64,000 nt of DNA from JACSRF01 sp963695505 (GCA_963695505.1 CAVOGX010000013.1:1-64000); one strand, 5' to 3'; counted from the stretch's first letter, positions 14,401-22,197 are shown. A program made the numbers and translations. Notes: generated from the letters alone by a model not told the origin.

Positions 14401-14617
14401 CTTCTCCCGAAGCGCCTTTTGGTTCAATAACTTGAGCGCCAACTCTTTGAACTGTGCCTTCAACTTGCTCAAAAGCTAAATCTTCAGTGTTTTTTACCGG
14501 TTCTTCTTCAACGGCAAAGGATGGTTGCACCGCAGCGAATGGCAATATTAGACTTGCTAACATTGCCAGGGTAACAACAACCGCAAAGACACGATTTGTT
14601 TTCGTTTTTTGATTCAT
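8492..14617 (-). CDS. Giant secreted subtilisin-like serine protease (S8) with DUF4397 repeats
   Basis: This is a 2041-residue exported protease. A signal peptide covers residues 1-35 (cleavage near PSFA). A propeptide inhibitor-like region precedes the catalytic domain, whose triad is visible as LDTGI (Asp ~217), DGHGSHTAS (His ~290) and GGTSMSSP (Ser ~639). A PA insert lies before the serine. Downstream are an Fn3-like module, two DUF4397 domains ending in YLPVVLKSGG, a pre-peptidase-like segment, a DUF11-like module (YTITVAPN), a second pair of DUF4397 domains and a C-terminal jelly-roll/MAM-like module. The ATG follows AGGAG at good spacing. The LP-V tail is internal here, which suggests that the second half was added by duplication and extension. 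It likely degrades extracellular protein. Confidence 0.92.
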   Translation of the reverse strand: MNQKTKTNRVFAVVVTLAMLASLILPFAAVQPSFAVEEEPVKNTEDLAFEQVEGTVQRVGAQVIEPKGASGEANYIIQLKEDSVASYRGGLVGFAATNPSVNGQSDLRTSNATQNYAAYLESVQADVAAAVTDVLGRDIEVGQTFQYAFNGIVVKMNPEEAAKVASLDGVKKIFRETIEDVLTDAGPAWIGAEGVWSGASVPGGMSTFGEGVVVAILDTGINSDHPSFADVAGDGYDHANPLGSGNYFGVCDPGNPDYQAGFVCNDKLIGVHDFIDGDGNDPDSPEDGDGHGSHTASTVAGNMLDATIYGPTTDMTVPLSGVAPRANIIAYDVCLNGPSSEGGGCPGTALLAAAEQVVVDHMDLLDAGHPTGIATINYSISGGSNPYNDVVELAFLAATDAGVFVSASAGNAGPTAGTVAHVSPWVGTVAASTHNRQIINSLIDISSDDDSLGDIFGVGFTAGYGPAPIVYAGDYPNANDPTGDPAQCLEPYPAGTFNGEIVVCDRGTIARVDKGANVLAGGAGGFVLANVDAQGESITSDAHYLPGLHIGDSDGDALRAWIVDNVDDNPVATISGYIYELDPASADIMADFSSRGPVATLDVLKPDVTAPGVSILAAVNNDDPGTPDGFPEFNFLGGTSMSSPHNAGAVALMTALYPDWTPHQIKSAMMTTADNVDNFKEDGVTPVDPFDVGAGRVDLTGAAAAGLVLDETTANFEAADPSTGGDPRTLNLANFSNQQCVLDCEWVRTVESTLPFTSTWTANVSAPMSATLTVSPTVFTIPPYGSQEITVMLSSDGAPVDTWMFGSVTLSNTDVEAAFLKVAHLAPFAMDPGTAVTVTLNGAPALTNFAYGDSTTYIPVEPGEYLVEVFPGSSTTAAITGTVNLMDDTYYTAVAVGDGVNQDLQLLAFVDDNTAPAAGQFHIRLGHLAPFASGSATADIRLQDGTPVLTGVNYSDVTGYIPLIAGTYDLKITTPGGGTTLIDPAPVTFVEGQVLYAFATGEGTNQDLAVFALPTTPDVTGFFLPAQEPYLIYLPVVLKSGGSTAAAPSPTVALPANIQAITDVGVAPDATFPLAVQFTTGELPDSIDVTTRRNAGSELVEGLQALEITDLTVDVIGLARADITEFQLFEDPTNSIPEGFFDDLSQVFWMTMTVPADSYSLVAEILETTSPDLDMAVGLDTGDGLPEESEIVCQSASGGSFESCEVMSPDAGTWWVVVLNWEESAAAPDDVSLATVVVPNSDSGNMYVEGPTAVPALQPFDIRVFWDTPTMMAGDRWYGAVSLGSAPGNEGDIGTIPVYVNRVEDDVVKTVDTEGVVYPGDIVEYTITVAPNVTLEDITYYLTDTIPAGLTYVDGSASATEGTVDVTGSVLTWTGVMAVPQFGYEVTDSVTTPACTMPLANSGAYVNLEGYGFLTNAAISGDGVAFQDTSYGGNPYAFFDDPRGTALYFNDDGIVSLDLDSILGTPYASNAAIPNADLPNALMSILWNDMEIVYEAGAGESNRGVTTGIQLTTGGIPSAKLLEFDDIQMMGDPSSQADFELLIREVIADGQYEIIFAFDNLTGNFTNMTVGTIGIEDWDGVGGTQYAYNDAALQNLENGMAICFDAVRSGDPIVITYQAQVDGSVLNDVVTNEVVHDTDTPGSMEATTSVDVEIGAAAFLQVAHLAPFAMDPGTAVTVTLNGATALTDFAYGDSTEYIPLAPDTYLVEIFPGSSPTPAITATVDLLLNTYYTAIATGDGVNQDLSLLAVVDDLTSPTSGNFKLRLGHVAPFASGSATADIRLQDGTPVLTNVNYLDVAPYLELPAGTYDLKITDPGGAVTLIDPAPVTLGDGDIVTAFATGEGTNQDLAVFALPAGVPGFFVPAADVALACNSPMTTFDGGIPNYVGWVVADNEGNGVIWESNAYWGDGNYTGGTGGAATSNSDTFGPAAYDTEMWTPSIDFTGFTTVTLDYLANFQNFGGNDFLDLAVSIDGGSIWTTVLSWNEDHGGFLAPPGEAVNVDLSAYAGESDVLLRWRYYDPNAGDDWNWYVQIDEVMLTCTP
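9038..12170 (-). repeat. Internal duplication of a ~600-bp DUF4397 pair inside the subtilase
   Basis: The blocks at about 9038-9640 and 11565-12170 match closely at DNA and protein level. Each encodes VAHLAPFAMDPGTAVTVTLN... followed by RLGH(V/L)APFASGSATADIR..., and each carries the ACGGCCGT palindrome at the same place (9591 and 12111). The spacing between copies is about 2.5 kb. Confidence 0.8.
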
Positions 14618-15489
14618 TGATTCTCCTGCAATTTGGTGCTGGCCATTCTATTTTCATGTTGGGTTCAAATTCAGACTCAATAGTTTGTCCAGCTTTTTAA
14701 ACTTATGATTTGCTTGGAAAAGAATACTACACACAATTAGGTTCAGTTTAACTAGATTCACTAATTGCATAGATCAAAACATATACTATCCTCCTTCCTA
14801 ACCTAATTTTTTTAAACTTTGTCTTATTTCTCCTACTCGATTTTATCCCGCGTAAAACGATTAGTTAATAATTTAATTACGACTACACTCTTAGATCTCC
14901 TATCAACAAACTTTGGGTTGAATCTTTTGGCAAATAAATAGTGCATCAGAAAGCTTGGGGCCGCAGGCTCCTTATGAAAGGTAAAACTATTTCTAAGAAA
15001 AAATGTGTTATTTATGGAAGGGGTACTATTCTTCAACCTTTTCATAACATTCACGCTATGTACGTTTTTACCTCAACGACTGATTTCCAAGGGGAAAATA
15101 AGCAATATTGAAATTGCTTAGAAATAAACTGGCGGGTGTTTCTGAAAGGCTTTGATATAAAAGCATGCTTTTCATGCAAGTTTTTACTTGAAACAAAGTG
15201 CTATTTTGAGGGTTAGGGTTTACCAAGTGTCTTTACATTTTTTTCCTAACCAATACTTGGCATCCCAGGGGTTTGTCTAATCCTAATTTTAGGAGCTTTC
15301 TCAATGATCGTCAAATCTGAAACCACAGGTATCTTTTTACGAAAACGTTGCCGATTTTTTTTGCAGCTAAACGCATACCACAATAGTAATTGAGCCGTTG
15401 TAAACTGTTCATCATTAGAGGAGATACAGGTTTTCAACGCCAGACGTGGAGGCTTTGCATGGCAAAATCTCATGCTATACTCATGTCTT
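14618..15489. other. AT-rich intergenic region without a credible gene
   Basis: These ~870 bases lie between the divergent protease and lactate permease genes and are visibly richer in A and T than the flanks. They contain no ACGGCCGT palindrome. A short minus-strand ORF at 14833-15054 has no recognisable family or good ribosome site. The AGGAG site of the protease lies at 14624-14628. A possible -10 (TATACT, 15475-15480) sits just before the permease ATG. I see no RNA gene. Confidence 0.6.
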
Positions 15490-17052
15490 ATGTCTCTACC
15501 TCCTCTATCAATTCTCAATGTCCTTCTGGCAGCAGGCCCTATTCTGATGGTCTTGTATTTGATGATTGGGCAAAATTGGGGGGGGAGCAAAGCGGGAACG
15601 TTGGGGTGGTTAACGGCCGTTCTGATCTCCCTCCTTTTCTTTGGCACCAACTTCCCTCTGCTGCTCATTGCGGCGGGGCGGGCCATCTTTCTCGCCCTCT
15701 TCGTACTGTACATCATTTGGATGGCTTTGCTCCTATACCATACCGTCAATGAGGCCGGAGTCATCACTGCCATTGGCCAGGAGATGCCCAAGCTCGCCGG
15801 CACGCGACCGGCCCAGGCGCTGCTGCTTTCTTGGGTGTTTGGTTCTTTTTTGCAGGGAGCCACCGGCTTTGGCGTGCCTGCAGCCGTTGTGGCGCCCTTG
15901 CTTGTTGGGCTGGGCTTTGCCGGGGACATTGCCGTGACCATCGCATTATTGGGGCATGCCTGGGCTGTCACCTATGGCTCTCTCGGTTCCTCTTTCATCT
16001 CCATGATTGCCACTACCGGGCTAACGGGAGCAGAGTTAGCCAGCGAAGCCGCAATCATTCTCGGCGTGTGTGCCCTGGCCACCGGGGCGGGCGTCCTGTG
16101 GTTGGCCGGTGGTTGGCAAGCAGTGCAAAAGCAATGGTGGTATTTGCTGGTGATTGGCCTGCTTATGGCTGTGACACAGTGGGCCTTGGCCATTGCTGGA
16201 TTGTGGACTTTGGCCGCTTTTGGGGGTGGATTAGCCGGGCTAATTGTCTCTATCGTCTATTTTTCGCGTGTGGCGAGAAACCACAAACGGGCAGGAGAAG
16301 ATTTTGATGCGCGGAAACTGCTGTGGGCTTTTTTCCCATATGGCATTCTGGTCGTCATTGTTGTGGTGGGGCAGTTGGCGCTGGGGGACGTGCTGGACTT
16401 TTTAGTTATCGCCCCGCCGTTTGGGGCAACAGAAACAAGTTTTGGTTGGACCGTTGCCGCTGGGCCAGCACGGTCGATTGACGTATTTGGACATGCGGGG
16501 GCATTGCTGCTGTATACCAGCCTGGTGGTGTTCGCCTGGTATCGCTGGAAAGGACCGCTGCTCACCAAAACAAAGGAAACCTATAACGGCCGTTCCATCT
16601 GGCAAAAAACCCTCAAAGGTTCCATCAAACCCACCATCGGCGTGTACACGCTGGTAGCGATGGCATTAACAATGCAGCACGCCGGCATGACCCAAATGCT
16701 GGCCGAAGCGCTCAGCGCCAATACTGGTCCCATTTTCCCCCTGCTCAGCCCTTTCATTGGTGCGCTGGGCGCTTTCATGACCGGCAGCAATACCAACAGC
16801 AACGTCGTTTTTGGGCAGTTGCAGCAGCAAACGGCCGTTGCCCTTAACCTCTCCGTGCCCATCATTCTGGCTGCGCAGACCGCTGGTGGCGCCATTGGCG
16901 GTCTCTTTGCTCCCGCAAAAGTGATAGTGGGGTGCAGCACCGTCCCCGGCGTGGATGAAGGACGCGTTCTCAAACTGGCCACCTTAGCCGGACTCAGCAT
17001 TGTTTTGCTAATAGGAATTGTTACCTGGATTTGGCTGAGCGTGGCTGCTTAA
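15490..17052 (+). CDS. lctP: L-lactate permease (LctP family)
   Basis: This is an integral membrane protein of about 520 residues with 12 or more hydrophobic segments. The family hallmark GSFLQGATGFGVPAA is near residue 116, and TGSNTNSNVVFGQLQ is near residue 435, both typical of LldP/LctP transporters (TC 2.A.14) that import lactate or glycolate with protons. I chose the ATG at 15490, giving MSLPPLSILNVLLAAGP; an in-frame ATG at 15472 would add six residues. There is no clear Shine-Dalgarno site and TATACT lies 10-15 bases upstream, so the message may be nearly leaderless. Its stop is 2 bases from the stop of convergent gmk. It probably feeds lactate to the TCA cycle genes in this region. 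Confidence 0.92.
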   Translation: MSLPPLSILNVLLAAGPILMVLYLMIGQNWGGSKAGTLGWLTAVLISLLFFGTNFPLLLIAAGRAIFLALFVLYIIWMALLLYHTVNEAGVITAIGQEMPKLAGTRPAQALLLSWVFGSFLQGATGFGVPAAVVAPLLVGLGFAGDIAVTIALLGHAWAVTYGSLGSSFISMIATTGLTGAELASEAAIILGVCALATGAGVLWLAGGWQAVQKQWWYLLVIGLLMAVTQWALAIAGLWTLAAFGGGLAGLIVSIVYFSRVARNHKRAGEDFDARKLLWAFFPYGILVVIVVVGQLALGDVLDFLVIAPPFGATETSFGWTVAAGPARSIDVFGHAGALLLYTSLVVFAWYRWKGPLLTKTKETYNGRSIWQKTLKGSIKPTIGVYTLVAMALTMQHAGMTQMLAEALSANTGPIFPLLSPFIGALGAFMTGSNTNSNVVFGQLQQQTAVALNLSVPIILAAQTAGGAIGGLFAPAKVIVGCSTVPGVDEGRVLKLATLAGLSIVLLIGIVTWIWLSVAA

Positions 17053-17054
17053 GG

Positions 17055-17699
17055 TTAAAGCGTTACCGGTTTTTGCCCAACCTTGCAGCGCCGTGCTTCC
17101 ATGATGGCCAGGATGCTTTCCACGGTTTTTTCCTGGGCATTGTCGGCATTTATCACGCGATAATCAAACTCAACCAGCCGCTTCATTTCCTGGCGCGCTG
17201 TGGCAATGCGTAGTTGCAAGCCTTCGGCCGTTTCTGATTTGCGTTCGCGCAGCCGCTTCACCATCGCCGCTTCGGACTCTGCCATGAGAAAGATGAAAAC
17301 GGCATTGGGAATCGCTTTGCGAATGGTTGCCGCCCCTTGCACATCCACACGCATAATCACGTCTCGCCCACTGGCCAGAGCATCGCGGATTTGTTGTTTC
17401 GGCACGCCTTTGTAATCATTATAGACGATGGCATACTCCAGCAGTTCGTCTTCCTCAATCATGCGCGCAAACTCATCGGTGGTTACAAAAAAGTAATCTC
17501 GACCGTTGACTTCACCTTCCCGCGGTCGCCGGGTCGTGGCCGTCACCACAAAATAAAAAGAGTCTGGCGAACGGTTAATCAGGCAGCGGGCAATGGTGTC
17601 TTTGCCTACGCCAGAAGGACCAGAAATGACAATTAACAAGGGGTAGCGCTTGGTTTGATAAGGGTTTTCTTCATTCACATTTGCACCTGTTTCGCTCAA
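17055..17699 (-). CDS. gmk: Guanylate kinase
   Basis: This enzyme phosphorylates GMP to GDP with ATP in the cytoplasm. The P-loop SGPSGVGKDT is at residues 26-35, followed by the GMP-binding segment TTRRPREGEVNGRDYFFV. Length (214) fits bacterial Gmk with a ~20-residue N-terminal extension. The start is uncertain: the longest form begins at a TTG at 17699 close to a TATACT box, which would make it leaderless, while a GTG at 17678 gives MNEENPYQ. It is convergent with lctP. The spacer upstream of it carries two dispersed repeats. Confidence 0.93.
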   Translation of the reverse strand: MSETGANVNEENPYQTKRYPLLIVISGPSGVGKDTIARCLINRSPDSFYFVVTATTRRPREGEVNGRDYFFVTTDEFARMIEEDELLEYAIVYNDYKGVPKQQIRDALASGRDVIMRVDVQGAATIRKAIPNAVFIFLMAESEAAMVKRLRERKSETAEGLQLRIATARQEMKRLVEFDYRVINADNAQEKTVESILAIMEARRCKVGQKPVTL

Positions 17700-17732
17700 A
17701 AGTATAATGAATTCACTTAATGATGTTGATAA

Positions 17733-17820
17733 CAGTGTTAATGAAGTTTTTCAATAACAGGGAGGCCCGAGCCTGTCGAGGGCCGGACTTCGACAAGCTC
17801 AGTCCTCATTTCAAATACTT
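17733..17820. repeat. 88-bp dispersed repeat, copy 1
   Basis: It matches 34043-34130 over its whole 88 bp. Both contain CAGTGTTA, GTTTTTCAA, GGCCCGAGCCTGTCGAGGGC, CTCAGTCCTCA and AATACTT in the same order. GAGCCTGTCGA and TCGACAAGCTC are near-perfect inverted repeats, so the element can fold into a long stem. It resembles the REP-like CTTCGACAGGCTCAG elements common in environmental genomes. Confidence 0.8.
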
Positions 17821-17863
17821 TCCTAAAATAAGGTATTGATTACTCTGTTAACAACGTTTCATA

Positions 17864-17940
17864 CATTTGTCATTCTGAGTGAAACGAAGAATCTCACGCA
17901 ACTTGGTTGGGATGCTTTACTGCGTTCAGCATGACAAATG
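17864..17940. repeat. 77-bp MITE-like element with terminal inverted repeats
   Basis: The ends are CATTTGTCATTCTGA and the complement of CATTTGTCATGCTGA: 15 bp with one mismatch. Inside is the widespread GAAACGAAGAATCTCACGCA word. It is non-coding. Elements of this TGTCATTCTGAGYGAA type are common in intergenic DNA of Chloroflexota and other bacteria. Confidence 0.7.
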
Positions 17941-18104
17941 TCAAAAGATTTGCTCAACAGTGTATTGAAAGCAGAAGAGTTATAAAATAATACTTCTGCT
18001 TTTCCTGAGTGAGCTGCTGCAACATGGTATCTAAACCACCAAAATGCATTGGGCAGTTTACCAGGTTTGGCCAACATTTTAACGTTGAGGTGTGAAAGTC
18101 AACT

Positions 18105-18497
18105 ATGCCAACTTATAACTATATTTGTCAAGATTGTCGTCGTCCAGCGCGCCTTTTTTTCACCTATGCGGATTACGATACGGCCGTTCCCACCTGCCCC
18201 CACTGTCAAAGCAAAAACCTGCGCCGCCGCATTGGCCGGGTTGCCGTCGGGAAATCCGAAGACGCCCGCATGGACAATCTTATGGATGACAGCGCCCTGG
18301 CTGGCCTGGACGAAGAAGACCCCAAATCTCTGGGGCGCTTCATGCGCAAGATGAGCCGCGAAATGGGCGAAGATATGGGTGACGAATTCAACGAAGTCGT
18401 CGACCGTTTGGAAAGTGGGGAGTCTCCCGAATCTATCGAGCAATCCATGCCCGACCTGGCCGAAGGCATGGGCAGCGGGGGCTTTGACGATTTTTAA
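18105..18497 (+). CDS. FmdB-family zinc-ribbon protein
   Basis: This is a 130-residue protein. The N-terminal zinc ribbon has CQDC at residues 8-11 and CPHC at 35-38, with the spacing usual for the FmdB/CxxC_CXXC_SSSS family. The acidic C-terminal half (GEDMGDEFNEVVDRLESGE, then a glycine-rich end) is low-complexity and likely flexible. FmdB proteins are small regulators of uncertain target; no DNA-binding helix is visible here. Its TAA overlaps the TAA of convergent tmk by four bases. The repeat-laden spacer lies upstream. Confidence 0.85.
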   Translation: MPTYNYICQDCRRPARLFFTYADYDTAVPTCPHCQSKNLRRRIGRVAVGKSEDARMDNLMDDSALAGLDEEDPKSLGRFMRKMSREMGEDMGDEFNEVVDRLESGESPESIEQSMPDLAEGMGSGGFDDF

Positions 18498-19123
18498 GCA
18501 GGTCCTGGCAGCGGCAGCCTGTTCGCCAACAATTGCCGTAAATCAGCCTGGACAACTTCCACGGGGCGGTCAGCATTCACCACCAGCCAGCGTGCCGGTT
18601 CTTCTGCAGCCAGGGCGTGGTAGCCCTGCCGTACTCGTTGATGAAAACTTATCTGCTCCAGGTCCAGGCGATTCATTTCGGCCTCATTAGCCACCCGGCG
18701 CGCCAGCCCCCGCTGCACGTCCATATCAAGTAGAAAGGTCAGGTCGGGCTTGAGCCCGCTCGTCGCAAACTGCGTAATCCGCCACAAATCGTCCCGGTTT
18801 AGTGTACGGCCGTATCCCTGGTAAGCTATGGTGCTGTCGTAAAATCGATCACAAAGGACCACTTGCCCTTCAGCCAGGGCCGGCTGCACCACCTCGCGCA
18901 CCAACTGCGCCCGAGACGCTGAATAGAGCAGCACTTCCGCCGTGGGGGTCATCTCCGTGTTTGCTACGTCGTGCAAACAGTCGCGAATCTGGTCGCCAAT
19001 ACGCGTCCCGCCTGGCTCCCGCGTGGTCAACACGGTGTACCCCTTCAACCGCAAAAATTCAGCCAAAAGCTGAATTTGGCTGGTTTTCCCACTGCCTTCC
19101 GGCCCTTCAAAAGTGATGAACAT
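18494..19123 (-). CDS. tmk: Thymidylate kinase
   Basis: It phosphorylates dTMP to dTDP. The P-loop EGPEGSGKTSQ is at residues 6-16, the dTMP-binding REPGGTRIG near 36-44 and the DRFYDSTIAYQGYGR motif near 93-107; 209 residues is the normal length. It is the last gene of a leftward run with the R3H ATPase and the GNAT-like gene. The ATG is touched directly by a tandem GGTTAGTT repeat (19124 onward), which leaves no Shine-Dalgarno site, so translation may depend on RNA structure or on a different start. Confidence 0.95.
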   Translation of the reverse strand: MFITFEGPEGSGKTSQIQLLAEFLRLKGYTVLTTREPGGTRIGDQIRDCLHDVANTEMTPTAEVLLYSASRAQLVREVVQPALAEGQVVLCDRFYDSTIAYQGYGRTLNRDDLWRITQFATSGLKPDLTFLLDMDVQRGLARRVANEAEMNRLDLEQISFHQRVRQGYHALAAEEPARWLVVNADRPVEVVQADLRQLLANRLPLPGPA

Positions 19124-19195
19124 GGTTAGTTGGTTAGTTGGTTAGTTGGTTAGCAAGTTGGTTGGTTAGCCGACCAGCCAACTAACCAACCAGCG
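19124..19195. repeat. Tandem GGTTAGTT words forming a hairpin before tmk
   Basis: Three and a half GGTTAGTT octamers are followed by GTTGGTTGGTTAGC and then its near complement GCCAACTAACCAAC. The array ends exactly at the tmk start codon and fills the gap to the R3H ATPase stop. It belongs to the class of 7-8 nt word repeats seen elsewhere in this window. Confidence 0.8.
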
Positions 19196-19210
19196 GATTC
19201 GTTCTACTAC

Positions 19211-20845
19211 CTACTCATTCCGGGTGGTGTTGAATATGCGCACGTGGCGCAGAGGTTCGCGGCCATAGCTATGGGATACCAGGTTTGCCTGCCGCGCCAG
19301 TTGGTGCTGGTAACGGCGGAGGGCTGAACCTACCGGACTTAAATCGACGTAGGTCTGGCCGGCATTTACCTGCTGGATAGCCTGCTCAGCCTCAGCCAGC
19401 GCCACATCAAAAGGGTCTGAAGGCGTTGCCTCCAGATCCAACGCGCGAATGAGAAAGCTTTCCATCTGGTTGACGGTATTTGCGCGCAGCACGTAAACGG
19501 GTTTACGTCTCTGCTCAGCATCGTTAATGAGTCGGCGGCGCTTGCGATAGTAGCTCTTTAAGGTGACCAACACATCGGCTTCGGCCAGGTCATCTACAAC
19601 TTCCAGGGAGACGCCCAACCGCTTGGCGGCCTGCATGAGACGGTTGCGCGCCACGCCGTATGGAAATACGCGAATGCGTTTGCCATTGTTTTGTTCGTTG
19701 GTTGAAAGATCGAATACAGCGCGATCGGATTTTGTAGTACGGCCGTTCCCATTGTCATTATCTCGACGCACCCGGCCAGCCGAACCGCGTCCTTCACCGG
19801 GACGCAAATCGCGGCGACCAGTTACGGCCGGAGAACTGGCCATGATTTGCTCTGGGGTAATGCTGATTTTCCCGGCGGCGTCTCGCTGCCGCGTCTCTAC
19901 TTGTAACGGCCGTCCCCGCAGCATGGCATCCACTGAGTCCGTCACGTCTTTGTGAACCAGCAGCTTCTCGCGGTCTTGAATCTCAATCAATACGTCAAAT
20001 GTAGGCGGTGCGCGGCGTTCCAGCACCGTTTTCTGCGTACCGCGGCGGCGTGCCTCTTCGTCTGAGAGAGTGACGCTCTCAATGCCACCCACCAGATCCG
20101 AAAGCGTGGGGTTCAGCAGCAAATTCTCCAGCGTGTTACCATGGGCCGTGCCAATGAGCTGCACACCACGTTCGTTGATAGTGCGGGCTGCTCCAGCTTC
20201 TCTCTCACGGCCGATTTCGTCGATGACGATGACTTCCGGGTTATGATTTTCCACTGCTTCAATCATCGTTTCGTGCTGGTGGGCGGGGCGGGGCACCTGC
20301 ATACGGCGGGCGCGCCCCACCGCCGGGTGCGGAATATCGCCATCGCCGCCAATTTCGTTGGAGGTGTCAACGATAATGACGCGCTTCTTGTCGGCCAGAA
20401 TACGCGCCATTTCGCGCAGCATGGTGGTTTTACCCACGCCGGGGCGTCCCAGCAGTAAAATGCTGTGCCCTTCCTCCACAATGTCGGTGATAATGTCGAT
20501 GGTGCCATAAACCGCCCGCCCAACCCGGCAGGTGAGGCCCACTACGTCGCCGCGGCGGTTGCGAATGCCGGAGATGCGATGCAGGGTGCGGGCAATTCCC
20601 GCCCGGTTGTCGTCATCAAAATCACCAATGCTGTTGACAACAGACTCTATTTCCGCCTTAGTGACTTCTTCAGGCAGGAGTATTTTTTCCCCGTCAACAT
20701 ACCGCGCTGATGGAGAACGGCCGAGATCCAGAATGACTTCCAGCAATTCGTCTTCACGGCCAATAGCCTCCAATCCTTGCCGTATGCGCGGGGGCAAAAT
20801 GAATAGGAGGGCTTGTAAATCTTCGATTGCTTGTTGCTTATCCAT
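19211..20845 (-). CDS. R3H-domain AAA ATPase (Ycf45 / SpoIIIAA-like)
   Basis: This is a protein of about 544 residues. The Walker A motif GRPGVGKTT and Walker B VIVIDEIGRE belong to an ATPase related to SpoIIIAA and the chloroplast/cyanobacterial Ycf45 protein. A linker of about 150 residues, rich in basic and polar residues, is followed by a C-terminal R3H domain (RRYQHQLA...SHSYGREPLRHVRI), which binds single-stranded nucleic acid in other proteins. The exact job is unknown; a nucleic-acid-dependent ATPase role is inferred. I chose ATG 20845 (MDKQQAIEDLQ), 13 bases after the upstream GNAT-like gene; an ATG at 20896 would overlap that gene. Confidence 0.88.
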   Translation of the reverse strand: MDKQQAIEDLQALLFILPPRIRQGLEAIGREDELLEVILDLGRSPSARYVDGEKILLPEEVTKAEIESVVNSIGDFDDDNRAGIARTLHRISGIRNRRGDVVGLTCRVGRAVYGTIDIITDIVEEGHSILLLGRPGVGKTTMLREMARILADKKRVIIVDTSNEIGGDGDIPHPAVGRARRMQVPRPAHQHETMIEAVENHNPEVIVIDEIGREREAGAARTINERGVQLIGTAHGNTLENLLLNPTLSDLVGGIESVTLSDEEARRRGTQKTVLERRAPPTFDVLIEIQDREKLLVHKDVTDSVDAMLRGRPLQVETRQRDAAGKISITPEQIMASSPAVTGRRDLRPGEGRGSAGRVRRDNDNGNGRTTKSDRAVFDLSTNEQNNGKRIRVFPYGVARNRLMQAAKRLGVSLEVVDDLAEADVLVTLKSYYRKRRRLINDAEQRRKPVYVLRANTVNQMESFLIRALDLEATPSDPFDVALAEAEQAIQQVNAGQTYVDLSPVGSALRRYQHQLARQANLVSHSYGREPLRHVRIFNTTRNE

Positions 20846-20858
20846 AAAGTTGTATTGT

Positions 20859-21884
20859 TTACCTGTTTCTGAGGGACAAACGGCCGTTCTTTTCATGCCC
20901 GTTTTTTGGCCAATAATATTGGCGGATCATGGGCGTAGAGGCGGTAATGCCCTGGGATTCGAGTACGGCCGCTAATTCGGGCAGCGGGCGGCGTATGTGC
21001 AGTATTGTGTGCTTCACCATCACGGCATGGCTGCCCCACAAGCTGAAGCCTGTACGCTGCAGGGAGTTTTGCAGCCAGCTCTGGTAACGTGGAACGCTGC
21101 AAAAGAGTGGATGGCCAGGTTTGGGCGGGACCATTTGCAACGTTGCCTGGATTATCTCCTCGGTGCGGGCTTCGGCATTGGGGTGAATGAAAAAGCGCAC
21201 CCAGGAAGCTACCTCTCCACGATTTGTGTGGACGCATGCCGTTAACTCATTGCCTTCACGCAGTACCCAGCTTTGCCCTGTTTCCAGCGGGGGCATGGGT
21301 TCAACCAACTGCACCAAACGGGGTACGGTATTGGCGTAAAGCAGTTGAATATCCCAATCGTCTTCTCCCCGTCGCGGCTGTAGAAACGGCCGTTTTTCAT
21401 TGTTAATGCCCTTTTCTTTTAATCCATCCAGCATCCAGATGTCCTGGCGCGTGTACACCGCAAAACCAGCTCGCCGCAGCACGGGTAATTCCGGGCCGGT
21501 TTCATCAACTTCGGCAACCAGGCTGTGAATGCCCCGCTGGCCCACCTCGAATACAGCCTGATCCAATAAGGGCAGCCAAACCTCCTCGTTGATTGCGGAA
21601 CCGGCTGCATCATCCTCATTTTCGCCGCCGCTCGTCGCGCTCACGTAGAGAATGTGCCCGCTTTGGCTGCCATCACGCAGTTGAAGCTGAATGAAACCAG
21701 CCTTCGAACTATCTTCTGCTCGCCAAACAAATGTTGGGAAATCTCCGCCGACAAACAGGTTGAAGAGCGCTCCGCGCAAAGGATGCACCTGGTTAATGAG
21801 CGCAGACTCTGAGTGGAGAGTGACGCCTTGCTCGCTCAGGCGGTGAACTAGCGGTAAATCACGCAAATGAAAGGGACGTATCAT
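20859..21884 (-). CDS. GNAT-like acetyltransferase family protein
   Basis: This is a 341-residue protein. The N-terminal half (MIRPFHLRDLPLVHRLSEQG...) has the layout of a GNAT fold: an early strand-helix, a central strand before a helix (LYVSATSG...WLPLLDQAVFEVGQRG) and a late segment LPVLRRAGFAVYTRQDIW. The C-terminal half looks like a second, degenerate GNAT unit. A clear acetyl-CoA pyrophosphate loop (R/QxxGxG/A) is not obvious, so catalytic activity is uncertain. It is the first gene of the leftward run that includes the R3H ATPase and tmk. The substrate cannot be predicted. Confidence 0.6.
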   Translation of the reverse strand: MIRPFHLRDLPLVHRLSEQGVTLHSESALINQVHPLRGALFNLFVGGDFPTFVWRAEDSSKAGFIQLQLRDGSQSGHILYVSATSGGENEDDAAGSAINEEVWLPLLDQAVFEVGQRGIHSLVAEVDETGPELPVLRRAGFAVYTRQDIWMLDGLKEKGINNEKRPFLQPRRGEDDWDIQLLYANTVPRLVQLVEPMPPLETGQSWVLREGNELTACVHTNRGEVASWVRFFIHPNAEARTEEIIQATLQMVPPKPGHPLFCSVPRYQSWLQNSLQRTGFSLWGSHAVMVKHTILHIRRPLPELAAVLESQGITASTPMIRQYYWPKNGHEKNGRLSLRNR

Positions 21885-22197
21885 TTCAATTTAAGTGTAA
21901 CAATGGGTTATGCCGAAGGCAAGCATCAACCTGGCTTGCACATTCATGACTAATGGCAGTACAAACTGTGTCATATGTCACTGGAAAGGAAACGGCCGTT
22001 CCCCATAGAATCCTGGCCAAATCCTGCTGGTTGTACAACATCCAGCAGGTCAGAATGGACGAATTGTCAAATCATGGCAAAATAATCATTAACAATTCAA
22101 GAATTGGGTGCAAACAGGGCAAATTCAATTTGCCTCATGGTTCAGATTTGTTGTATACCCTGTACATAATTTACACCTTAAAGAAGGAGAGGTGAAT
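21885..22197. other. Intergenic region upstream of sdhCDAB
   Basis: These 313 bases hold the divergent control region for the GNAT-like gene and the sdh operon. One ACGGCCGT palindrome lies at 21993. A weak promoter-like pair is TTGCCT (22130) and TATACC (22154), 18 bases apart. A short ORF at 21953-22195 has no family features and I do not accept it. Confidence 0.4.

Noticed and set aside
14650..14700. tRNA-like GGGTTCAAATTC
   Set aside because: No acceptor or anticodon stems pair around it.
14833..15054. Short minus-strand ORF in the AT-rich gap
   Set aside because: No family features, no convincing ribosome site, odd composition.
19124..19195. Tandem GGTTAGTT units as a CRISPR array
   Set aside because: Units are 8 bp without spacers; no cas genes nearby.
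21953..22195. 80-codon ORF before sdhC
   Set aside because: It runs into the sdhC ribosome site and has no protein-like features; sdhC has a clear start of its own.
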